From positions 1 through 9,140 of the forward strand of contig CAIOCC010000061.1 in assembly GCA_903856555.1 (NCBI GenBank): 9,140 bases of DNA, in the 5' to 3' direction. The stretch comes from an uncultured Bacteroidota bacterium. GTDB lineage: Bacteria; Bacteroidota; Bacteroidia; UBA7662. Below, piece after piece: positions 1 through 6,505 of the stretch. The notes under the pieces are model-generated. The model made no database searches and had not been told where the DNA came from. It saw only the letters and a list, made by a program, of their open reading frames with translations. How positions within the stretch are numbered: position 1 is the first letter of the stretch; each line of letters starts with the position of its first letter. The position numbers and the translations under genes are program-made.

Positions 1-164
1 CGCTCCGGATGTTGGTAAAAAAGGGGCAAAAAGGGATTGTCCAAAAACTTCTCGAGGAGCAAGGGCATGCCCCAATCGGCGGCAAGCCGAGTGGCCAAGG
101 TCGTTTTGCCGGCCCCGATATTGCCTTCAATAACGATGTATTTGCGGTGGGATCCTTTCGCCAT
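1..164 (-). CDS. Deoxynucleoside kinase, N-terminal part (cut by window edge)
   Basis: The first 54 codons of a deoxynucleoside kinase, an enzyme that uses ATP to phosphorylate deoxynucleosides in the cytoplasm (nucleotide salvage). The protein starts MAKGSHRKYIVIEGNIGAGK, and the P-loop (Walker A) GNIGAGKT lies at residues 14-21 with Lys20 as the phosphate-binding lysine. The later segment LEKFLDNPFLPLFY (about 37-50) matches the region of dNK-family proteins that carries the catalytic Glu, probably Glu38 here. The start is the ATG at 164, 10 nt after the folK stop, so the two genes are probably co-transcribed. A folK-dNK pair is a familiar arrangement in Bacteroidota. Substrate preference (dA, dG or other) cannot be judged from this fragment, because most of the gene lies to the left of the window. 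Confidence 0.88.
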   Translation of the reverse strand, partial: MAKGSHRKYIVIEGNIGAGKTTLATRLAADWGMPLLLEKFLDNPFLPLFYQHPE

Positions 165-174
165 GCCTGCTGGC

Positions 175-705
175 TTAGGCCAGGGTTTCCATTCCGCCGA
201 CGACAGGCTCCACCCGGACGGGGACCGAGGTATCCGTGCAGTTTATGAGCAATTCTTCGACCCTTTGTCCCAAAACCGGGTGAACCCAGCGGGGCCAAAC
301 TTCGTTGAGAGGCTCCAAGACAAATCGCCTTAGGTGCATGCGGGGGTGTGGCAAAACCAACGCATCGGGACCGTCTTCGGTCACCACCAGGTCTTCCATC
401 CCCAAAAGGTCCAAATCAATGGGACGATCCGCCGTTCCGCGTTCGGCCTGCCGATCCCGCCCCATTCGCCTTTCAATGCCCAGCAAGACCCGAAGCAAGG
501 CCTTTGGCTCCAAATCAGTGGAGAGGATAACGACCCTGTTGAGATAAGGATGGGTGCTTTGGTAACCCCAAGGTTCCGACTCCCAGACGGAGGAGGCTGC
601 CAAGGGCGGAGCAACCACATTCTCCAGCCATTGAAGGGCCTTTTGGAGGTTGTCGTACCGATCGCCCAGGTTGCTACCCAGCCCTATGATTGCTTTGCGA
701 TGCAT
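175..705 (-). CDS. folK: 2-amino-4-hydroxy-6-hydroxymethyldihydropteridine diphosphokinase (HPPK)
   Basis: HPPK transfers pyrophosphate from ATP to 6-hydroxymethyl-dihydropterin, the step before dihydropteroate synthase in folate synthesis, in the cytoplasm. The 176-residue product opens with the family signature IGLGSNLGDR (residues 7-16). WESEPWG (41-47) follows, then the Arg-rich ATP-binding stretch ERRMGRDR (78-85) and RPIDLDLL (94-101), whose Asp97 and Asp99 are the expected magnesium ligands. LPHPRMHLRRFVLEPL (118-133) closes the core. The length is slightly above the usual ~160, with a short C-terminal tail after residue 155. I chose the ATG at 705 because the conserved fold starts 5 residues later. 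An in-frame GTG at 750 would add 15 unconserved-looking residues. The gene diverges from sppA and leads into the kinase gene 10 nt downstream. Confidence 0.93.
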   Translation of the reverse strand: MHRKAIIGLGSNLGDRYDNLQKALQWLENVVAPPLAASSVWESEPWGYQSTHPYLNRVVILSTDLEPKALLRVLLGIERRMGRDRQAERGTADRPIDLDLLGMEDLVVTEDGPDALVLPHPRMHLRRFVLEPLNEVWPRWVHPVLGQRVEELLINCTDTSVPVRVEPVVGGMETLA

Positions 706-797
706 GTTATCGTTTACCTTTGACTTGGTCGTTATTGGTTGAGTTGGCACGCTGTATCAAGACCATTGAATCCGGGCCCTAAATAAATAACCACCCC

Positions 798-805
798 CAC
801 TTTTG
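798..805 (+). promoter_or_regulatory. Possible -7 promoter element for sppA (weak)
   Basis: CACTTTTG differs at one base from the Bacteroidota -7 consensus TAnnTTTG and ends 34 nt before the sppA ATG. No good TTG/TTTG -33 box is seen at the usual spacing. The rest of the folK/sppA divergent gap (706-839) is AT-rich around 780-790 and 821-830 but shows no hairpin or clear operator, and I found no clear promoter for folK on the other strand. Confidence 0.25.
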
Positions 806-839
806 ACACTTTTTCAACCTTCTTTTTTAACTCACAACC

Positions 840-2648
840 ATGAAATCATTTTTTAGAACCGTTTTGGCCACCATGCTGGGCCTTCTCCTTTTCCAAATCC
901 TGGGCTTCCTCGTTGTGGTGGTGATCATCGCCGGCGTTGCCGCCTCCGGTGGGAGTGGCTCCTCCTTCGAAGTTGAATCAGGGTCTATTCTTCACTTGCA
1001 ACTGGATCAACCCTTGGTTGAACGTAGCAGCGAAAACCCCTTGTCCAATTTTGATTGGATGAATTTTCAATCCAACGAAGGGGTTTCGGTGCAGGAACTT
1101 TTGGTGGTCCTTCACCATGCCGCCAAGGACCCCAAGATTCAGGGGATCTTTCTGGATCTCAGTGAAGTGCAGGGGGACATGACCCAGCGCGACCAGGTCC
1201 GCGAAGGCCTTGAACGCTTCAAACGCAGTGGCAAATGGGTCATCGCCCACGCCGAATCCTACAGCCAAGGCAATTTGCTTTTGGCATCCATGGCCAAACC
1301 CCTCTGCATGGTGCCCACCGGCATGGCGATGCTGAACGGCTTGGCCACCGAGCCTGTTTTTCTCAAAGGGATGTTTGAGAAATTGGATATGGAAATCGAA
1401 TTAATTCGTGTTGGCAAATTCAAAGGCGCCGGCGAAATGTTGGTGCGCGAGAACCTTTCCGAAGAAAATCGCTTCCAACAAAACGCTTTGATTCAAGGGG
1501 TTTATGCCGAAATGCTCAACCACCTTGGCAAGAACAGAGCCCTGCATCCGGATACTTTACGGCGGATGGCTGCCGATGCCGTCGTGCGCAACGCTGCCTC
1601 GGCCGTGAAGGCGGGCCTCGTGGACAGCTTAATGTACCGGGATCAAGTCTTGACCTGGATGCAGCGCCGCACCAAGGCCAAATCCATCGACAAACTGCGC
1701 TTGGTTACGGCCGATGAATACTTCAGCAGTTTGGACGAAAAGGATCAAAAAACCCTGCCAGGCGCCGCCCCTGCCACCAAAGAAACCAAAGACAAAATCG
1801 CCGTCATCTATGCCGAAGGCGATATCGTGAGCGGGGAGGGCGGGGATGGACAAATGGGTGGCGATCGAATCAGCGAAGCCCTTCGAAAAGCCCGCCTCGA
1901 CAAGAAAACCAAAGCGGTGGTTCTGCGTGTTAATTCTCCAGGCGGCTCGGCCTTGGCCTCGGATATCATTTGGCGGGAGACTCAACTGATTCGCCAAGCC
2001 GGCATTCCCTTGGTGGTCTCCATGGGAGGGGTTGCCGCATCGGGTGGTTATTATATCGCTGCCGCGGCCGATAGCATTTTTGCCTCTCCCAACACCATTA
2101 CCGGTTCGATTGGGGTCTTTGGATTGGTCCCCTATGTCGGTGATTTCATGAAAAACAAATTGGGGATTACGGTGGATCGGGTCACCACCGGCCCCTACGC
2201 CGACATCATGAGTTTGTCCCGCCGCATGCGGCCCGATGAAAGGGTGCTCATCCAAGAAGGCGTGGATCAGGTCTACCAAGAATTTGTGGGCGTGGTCTCC
2301 AAGGGTCGGGGACTCAGCCCCGATTCGGTCCACAGCTTGGCCCAAGGTCGGGTTTATACCGGCAGGCAAGCCATGGCCCTCGGTTTGGTGGATCGTATGG
2401 GCGGTCTCAACGATGCCTTGGCCTGTGCGGCCCGCATGGCCAAATTGTCCTCCTACCGCCTGCGGGAATTACCCGAAGTCAAAGACCCGGTCGAAGAATT
2501 CATCGGACAACTATCGGGGGCCTACGCCGAACACCAAAGTCGCAGCGAATGGGGGCCTTTGTACCGTCCCTACCAACACGTGCGGCCCTGGATCCAAAAC
2601 CGCGGAATTCAAGCGCGTTTGGAATTCGTTCCTCAACCGTTGCCCTAA
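840..2648 (+). CDS. sppA: Signal peptide peptidase SppA, 67K type (S49 serine protease)
   Basis: A 602-residue inner-membrane serine protease that degrades signal peptides released after protein export. One N-terminal membrane anchor (about residues 7-35, Leu/Val/Ile rich) is followed by two tandem S49 domains, an N-terminal one (~50-300) and a C-terminal one (~317-540). This is the long 67K form of E. coli (618 residues), not the short SppA36. The Ser/Lys catalytic dyad is visible. The nucleophile is Ser401 in GGVAASGGYYIAAAAD, and the expected general base is Lys195 in the N-terminal domain segment VGKFKGAGEM. The C-terminal domain also has VLRVNSPGGSALAS and ITGSIGVFG. Both active residues are present, so the protein should be active. 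The ATG at 840 fits the start of the anchor. The C-terminal tail (~540-602) is rich in aromatic and basic residues and has no domain I recognise. The GT9 gene begins 4 nt after the stop, which suggests coupling. Confidence 0.95.
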   Translation: MKSFFRTVLATMLGLLLFQILGFLVVVVIIAGVAASGGSGSSFEVESGSILHLQLDQPLVERSSENPLSNFDWMNFQSNEGVSVQELLVVLHHAAKDPKIQGIFLDLSEVQGDMTQRDQVREGLERFKRSGKWVIAHAESYSQGNLLLASMAKPLCMVPTGMAMLNGLATEPVFLKGMFEKLDMEIELIRVGKFKGAGEMLVRENLSEENRFQQNALIQGVYAEMLNHLGKNRALHPDTLRRMAADAVVRNAASAVKAGLVDSLMYRDQVLTWMQRRTKAKSIDKLRLVTADEYFSSLDEKDQKTLPGAAPATKETKDKIAVIYAEGDIVSGEGGDGQMGGDRISEALRKARLDKKTKAVVLRVNSPGGSALASDIIWRETQLIRQAGIPLVVSMGGVAASGGYYIAAAADSIFASPNTITGSIGVFGLVPYVGDFMKNKLGITVDRVTTGPYADIMSLSRRMRPDERVLIQEGVDQVYQEFVGVVSKGRGLSPDSVHSLAQGRVYTGRQAMALGLVDRMGGLNDALACAARMAKLSSYRLRELPEVKDPVEEFIGQLSGAYAEHQSRSEWGPLYRPYQHVRPWIQNRGIQARLEFVPQPLP

Positions 2649-2652
2649 GGCA

Positions 2653-3804
2653 TTGACGGACCCCAACGAATTGGTTCATCGCCTTCGAACCCGGGGCGGC
2701 GCGCTTTGCCTGCTTCGGCTAAGTTCCATCGGTGATGTGGTGCTCTGCACCCCGGTTATACGTTGGTTGCAGCAGGAATTCCCCTTGGTCCGTTTGCATT
2801 TTGTTACCAAAAAAGGGATGGAGCCTTTGCTAGAGGCCAACAGCCGACTCCATGCTATCCATCTATGGGACAAGAACGAGGAGGATTTGCTCCAAGAACT
2901 GGCTGAACAGTCCTTTGATGCCTGGATTGACCTCCATAACAATTGGCGCACCTTGCGCTGGTACCTGCGTTTGCGCATCAAGGGCCCGCCCCTGCCCCGA
3001 TTGGCCTTGGCCAAAAACAACCTGGGCAAATGGTGGTTGGTCCAGACCAAAAAGCGCCCCCTGCAGACCGTTCATACGGTCCAGAAATACGAAAAAATGC
3101 TCGCGACTTGGGGTGTTCGCGACGATGGTTTGGGGCTGGAACTCCCCTTGACCCCCCACCCCGGACCGTCCCTGCACGAAAGCCTGGGATGGGAATCCGG
3201 TCGGCCGATCCTGGCCCTGGCTCTGGGCGCCCAGCATCCCACCAAATGCTTGACGGAGGATCAACTCCTGTCGCTGTGCCGAACCCTTCCAGGTCCCCTT
3301 CTGCTCATGGGAGGGCCCACAGACCGGGAACGAGCCGAACGACTGCAGGCTCAGGCCGGGCGATCGGACCTGGCTCATCGCTGCGGGGAATGGGGACTTC
3401 AGGAATCGGCCTGGGCCTTGTCCCAATGCGCTTGCCTACTGACCCCGGATACCGGCTTGATGCACATTGCATCGGCGCTGGGCATCAAAACCTTGGTTGT
3501 CTGGGGAAATACCGTACCGGAATTCGGCATGTATCCTTGGCTCGCACAACCCGCACCCAGCGCTCTGCGATGGGTGGGCAACACATCGACCGGTGGCCAA
3601 GCCCAGTATGCGGTCTTGAAAAACCTGCCCTATGCGGGACCTGAATATTTTGAAACCGCTACACCCTGCAGGCCTTGCAGCAAACTAGGGCATCCCCAAT
3701 GCCCACGAGGTCATTTTGAATGCATGCGATCCCAAGACCTGAACCTTTTGACCGAAAGGGCCCGCTTGGCCCTACCATCAAAGGAACCATCGTCGCAACC
3801 CTGA
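2653..3804 (+). CDS. Glycosyltransferase family 9 (heptosyltransferase-like)
   Basis: A GT9 enzyme of about 383 residues, the family of ADP-heptose:LPS heptosyltransferases. It probably adds a sugar to lipopolysaccharide core on the cytoplasmic face of the inner membrane, though donor and acceptor are not readable. The N-terminal acceptor domain has LLRLSSIGDVVLCTPVIRWL (20-39). The C-terminal donor domain starts near LALALGAQHPTKCL (187-200), continues with LLLMGGPTDRERAERL, and carries the family motif TPDTGLMHIASALG (264-277) followed by LVVWG. A Cys cluster, C339-x2-C342-x7-C350-x6-C357, follows in the tail. Similar tails occur in other GT9 proteins. No ATG fits the start: the open frame runs upstream into sppA, and the conserved fold needs a start near its end. 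The TTG at 2653 (AAGG lies just before it) is my choice; the TTG at 2671 is the alternative. Downstream, 53 nt separate it from the phosphorylase gene. Confidence 0.9.
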   Translation: MTDPNELVHRLRTRGGALCLLRLSSIGDVVLCTPVIRWLQQEFPLVRLHFVTKKGMEPLLEANSRLHAIHLWDKNEEDLLQELAEQSFDAWIDLHNNWRTLRWYLRLRIKGPPLPRLALAKNNLGKWWLVQTKKRPLQTVHTVQKYEKMLATWGVRDDGLGLELPLTPHPGPSLHESLGWESGRPILALALGAQHPTKCLTEDQLLSLCRTLPGPLLLMGGPTDRERAERLQAQAGRSDLAHRCGEWGLQESAWALSQCACLLTPDTGLMHIASALGIKTLVVWGNTVPEFGMYPWLAQPAPSALRWVGNTSTGGQAQYAVLKNLPYAGPEYFETATPCRPCSKLGHPQCPRGHFECMRSQDLNLLTERARLALPSKEPSSQP

Positions 3805-3857
3805 AATCCGGCCAACACCTCCTCCCAACGCCCTCCCCAACGCTTCCACCCAAGGTC

Positions 3858-4772
3858 ATGAACCCCAACCACTTTCCCTCGGCAACCGAACTCATCCGTA
3901 ACGAGGATGGCTCGGTCTACCACCTGGGCCTCCACCCGGACGATATCGCAGACCGTATTCTACTGGTCGGTGATCCGGACCGGGTTCAGGAGGTTACCAT
4001 GCATTGGGACCGCGTCGAATTGGTGCGTTCCCGCCGAGAGTTTGTGACCCATACCGGGTGGATGGGTTCGCAAAGGCTCACCGTCTGCAGCACAGGCATT
4101 GGCACCGACAATGTGGATATTGTTATGCATGAATTGGATGCCCTCCGACGCTTGGATTGGAACAGCGGTCGTCCCTTGGAAAAGGCCCGTCCGTTGAGCC
4201 TGGTTCGGATTGGAACGGCCGGCTGTCTTCAAGAAGATATCGAAGAAGGCCAAATCATGCTCAGTTCGGCCGCCCTGGCATTCGATGGCTTGCTGGCCCA
4301 TTACCTGGTCCCGTTGAGCGCAGAAGAAGAAGAGCTGGCCCAGGCGGCCGCCGAAGCCCTGTACGGACCCCGACCACCTGCTCTACCAAGCGCCTTTTCG
4401 GCCGACCCCCTATGGCTCCACACCATGGAAAAGGCCGGGCTCTCTTCCGGGATTAACTGGACCTGTGCCGGTTTTTACGGACCTCAAGGACGCAACCTCC
4501 ACGGATGGAGCGCCTATCCGGATTTGCTAGCCAAAGCGGCGGGCTTTCGCGTTGATTTTGGGGGGCGCCGTCAAGGCATCACCCATCTTGAAATGGAAAC
4601 AGCGGGGCTTTACGGCTTGAGCCGCCTCATGGGCCACCGTGCGGTTTCGGTAAGCGCCCTTCTCGCCCACCGCTTGCATCAGCGCTTTTGTACGGAGCCC
4701 AAAAAGGTCATGCAAGCTTGCATCCTACAGGTTCTCAAGATTCTGGAGGAACATCCGGAACCTGTCTCCTAA
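3858..4772 (+). CDS. Nucleoside phosphorylase (PNP/UDP family, uridine phosphorylase-like)
   Basis: A 304-residue cytoplasmic enzyme expected to split a nucleoside with phosphate into base plus ribose-1-phosphate (salvage). Family motifs appear in order: VGDPDRV (37-43, phosphate-binding loop), CSTGIGTDNVDIVMHEL (77-93), VRIGTAGCLQ (116-125) and LEMETAGLYGLSRLMGHRAVSV (244-265), where Glu245/Glu247 should contact the ribose. The opening SATELIRNEDGSVYHLGLHPDDIADRI resembles the group annotated simply as nucleoside phosphorylase in Bacteroidota. The choice of uridine over purine substrate is an inference from family resemblance. The ATG at 3858 has AAGG 3 nt upstream and starts just before conserved sequence; an in-frame ATG at 3720 would sit inside the GT9 gene and is unlikely. 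The preceding 53 nt (3805-3857) is strongly C-rich and G-poor, with no hairpin. The TAA stop overlaps the TAG stop of the converging gene. Confidence 0.9.
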   Translation: MNPNHFPSATELIRNEDGSVYHLGLHPDDIADRILLVGDPDRVQEVTMHWDRVELVRSRREFVTHTGWMGSQRLTVCSTGIGTDNVDIVMHELDALRRLDWNSGRPLEKARPLSLVRIGTAGCLQEDIEEGQIMLSSAALAFDGLLAHYLVPLSAEEEELAQAAAEALYGPRPPALPSAFSADPLWLHTMEKAGLSSGINWTCAGFYGPQGRNLHGWSAYPDLLAKAAGFRVDFGGRRQGITHLEMETAGLYGLSRLMGHRAVSVSALLAHRLHQRFCTEPKKVMQACILQVLKILEEHPEPVS

Positions 4773-5413
4773 CGACGGGCCTCCCCGGTCCGGTTGCCCA
4801 GGAGATGGTCGGTGCGGTTGGCTTCCATAACACGGTAATGCTCGCCGTCTTTTTGGAGAACATAGAGGCAGAGATTGGAATGATCAAAATCATCCATGGC
4901 CGAATATGGCTGGCCGGTCAGCATACATAACAATAGCCGAAGGGCCCTGCCATGCAAGCAGACCAAAATCTTCTCGTGCGGACTTTGGTGGAACTCTTCC
5001 ACAACGGGTTTCATACGCCCTGCTACTTGGTTGGGCGATTCCCCACCGGGCGGTGCGGCATCCACCTGCCCGCTCCGCCAGTCCTGCACCAATTGGCGGT
5101 AGACCCCATCAAACTCGTCGAAGCGTCGTCCCTCAAAATCCCCCCAATGGAATTCATTCAATCCCTCCCTGGCCAAAAGGGGGGTTTGCTGGTATTGGGG
5201 ATCCTCCAAAAATGGATGGAGGGTTTGACGGCTTCGTTGCAGCAACGAACAATAAAACGAGTCAAATCCCTCGTTGGCATAGGCATCGTAAAACAAAGCA
5301 GCCTGTTGCCGACCGGTCTCGTTCAGCGATGTATCGTGACCACTTCCTTGAACCAGGTCGTTCAGGTTAAAATCGGTTTGCCCGTGCCGAAGTAAATAAA
5401 TCAAATTTGCCAT
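4769..5413 (-). CDS. Histidine phosphatase family protein (phosphoglycerate mutase-like)
   Basis: A 214-residue cytoplasmic member of the branch-1 histidine phosphatase superfamily. The phospho-accepting His10 sits in LLRHGQTDFN (7-16). LLQRSRQT (57-64) supplies another phosphate-pocket Arg, Glu87 in LNEFHWGDFEG (85-95) is the likely general acid, and His154 in VCLHGRALR (151-159) is the second active-site His. All active residues are present, so it should be catalytic. The substrate is not readable: candidates are alpha-ribazole phosphate, a sugar phosphate or a nucleotide phosphate. The length is too short and the motif spacing wrong for a typical glycolytic GpmA. It is the last gene of the mdh-tilS-rluD group, 33 nt after the rluD stop. 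That gap (5414-5446) is notably AT-rich on the start side, as is common before starts in this phylum. The last codon overlaps the stop of the opposing phosphorylase gene. Confidence 0.88.
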   Translation of the reverse strand: MANLIYLLRHGQTDFNLNDLVQGSGHDTSLNETGRQQAALFYDAYANEGFDSFYCSLLQRSRQTLHPFLEDPQYQQTPLLAREGLNEFHWGDFEGRRFDEFDGVYRQLVQDWRSGQVDAAPPGGESPNQVAGRMKPVVEEFHQSPHEKILVCLHGRALRLLLCMLTGQPYSAMDDFDHSNLCLYVLQKDGEHYRVMEANRTDHLLGNRTGEARR

Positions 5414-5446
5414 AACATAAATTTATTTGTATAAAGTCGGCCCGCT

Positions 5447-6505
5447 TTAGCCTTCCGTAGCGGCCCATTCCTTCCATGCCCGGAGAGTCTGTTCAAAATC
5501 CGAAGGCAAGTCCGAATCAAAAAACATGTTGGCGCCCGTTTCCGGGTGCACAAAACCCAACGTCTTGGCATGCAAGGCCATGCGAGGCATTTCCTGCAAA
5601 CATTTGGTTACAAAACTACGGTACGAACCCCGTTGAGGCCCGCGGACGATGCCGTCCCCCCCGTAGGTTGCATCGTTAAAAATCGGGAAACCATGCATAG
5701 AAGTGTGCACCCGGATTTGATGGGTTCGGCCCGTTTCCAAGTTAAATTCCATGAGGCTTACAGGGCCCCAATTTTCGATCCGACGGTAATGGGTCACCGC
5801 CGCCTTGCCGCTTCGGTGGTCGGCGTAACCTATCATCCGCTGACGATTGGCCGGATCCCGATCGATGGAGGCCCGAAAGGTCCCGCTGGCCTCGGGACAG
5901 CCCCAAACCAAGGCTTGATAGGTACGCTGAATGCTGTGATCAAAAAATTGTCGGGCCAAATGGGTCATGGCGCTTTCTTTTTTGGCTACCACCAAAAGAC
6001 CCGAGGTATCCTTGTCGATGCGATGAACCAGACCCGGCCTTAAACTCCCATCGCTGAGCGGATGGTTATCGACCGGCAGGTCGTTCAAGCGGTAGGCCAA
6101 GGCATTGACCAGCGTGCCCTGATGATGACCGTGCCCTGGATGCACGACCATACCTGCAGGCTTGTGAACCACCAGCAGGGCTTCGTCTTCGTAAACAATG
6201 TCCAGGGGAATGTTCTCGGCAATCAACCCTTTGACCCGGGGTGGATGCGCCAAGACCAACTGAACCATGTCCAAGGGCTTGACCTTGTAGCTGGCCTTGA
6301 CGGCCAAACCATTCACCAGCAGCGAACCGGCCTTGATAGCGTTTTGAATGCGGTTGCGTGAGATATGGGCGGTGCGCAAGTCCAAAAAACGATCGATACG
6401 CAAAGGGGTCTGGCCCCGATCCACCACCAATCGGTAATGCTCGTAGAGGTCGTCCTGGTCCTCGTCCGGGAGGGAGGCCTTATCCGTTTCCAGATCTTGG
6501 GTCAT
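5447..6505 (-). CDS. rluD: RluA/RluD-family 23S rRNA pseudouridine synthase
   Basis: A 352-residue cytoplasmic enzyme that isomerises uridine to pseudouridine in rRNA. After an acidic N-terminal extension (about 1-25), an S4 RNA-binding domain covers roughly 36-86 (LRIDRFLDLRTAHISRNRIQ at its start). The catalytic domain begins near DIVYEDEALLVVHKPAGMVVH. The catalytic residue is Asp164 in LVHRIDKDTSGLLVVAK, and LETGRTHQIRVH and PIFNDATYGG are further family motifs. S4 plus this length fits the RluD type (helix 69 of 23S rRNA in E. coli), but RluC or another RluA relative cannot be excluded from sequence alone, so the symbol is tentative. The ATG at 6505 is the only Met before the S4 domain and overlaps the end of tilS by 26 nt, suggesting translational coupling. 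The histidine phosphatase gene follows after 33 nt. Confidence 0.93.
   Translation of the reverse strand: MTQDLETDKASLPDEDQDDLYEHYRLVVDRGQTPLRIDRFLDLRTAHISRNRIQNAIKAGSLLVNGLAVKASYKVKPLDMVQLVLAHPPRVKGLIAENIPLDIVYEDEALLVVHKPAGMVVHPGHGHHQGTLVNALAYRLNDLPVDNHPLSDGSLRPGLVHRIDKDTSGLLVVAKKESAMTHLARQFFDHSIQRTYQALVWGCPEASGTFRASIDRDPANRQRMIGYADHRSGKAAVTHYRRIENWGPVSLMEFNLETGRTHQIRVHTSMHGFPIFNDATYGGDGIVRGPQRGSYRSFVTKCLQEMPRMALHAKTLGFVHPETGANMFFDSDLPSDFEQTLRAWKEWAATEG

Noticed and set aside
706..750. 15-residue N-terminal extension of FolK from GTG 750
   Set aside because: The HPPK fold begins immediately after the ATG at 705 and the added residues are polar and unlike the family.
1629..2369. 246-codon open frame on the minus strand inside sppA
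   Set aside because: It lies wholly within a well-supported S49 protease gene with both catalytic residues, and its translation (Gly/His/Asn rich, low in motifs) looks like an antisense shadow caused by biased third codon positions.
2236..2652. Upstream extension of the GT9 frame from an ATG inside sppA
   Set aside because: The 139 extra residues are Trp/Pro/Cys-rich, overlap sppA coding sequence in another frame and match nothing in GT9 enzymes.
2943..3644. 233-codon plus-strand open frame inside the GT9 gene
   Set aside because: Out of frame with the GT9 gene, Pro/Gly/Arg-rich product without family motifs; the GT9 frame has clear motifs along the whole stretch.
3720..3857. Upstream extension of the nucleoside phosphorylase from the ATG at 3720
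   Set aside because: It would overlap the GT9 gene by 85 nt and add 46 residues of Pro-rich sequence; the ATG at 3858 has an AAGG and sits right before conserved sequence.
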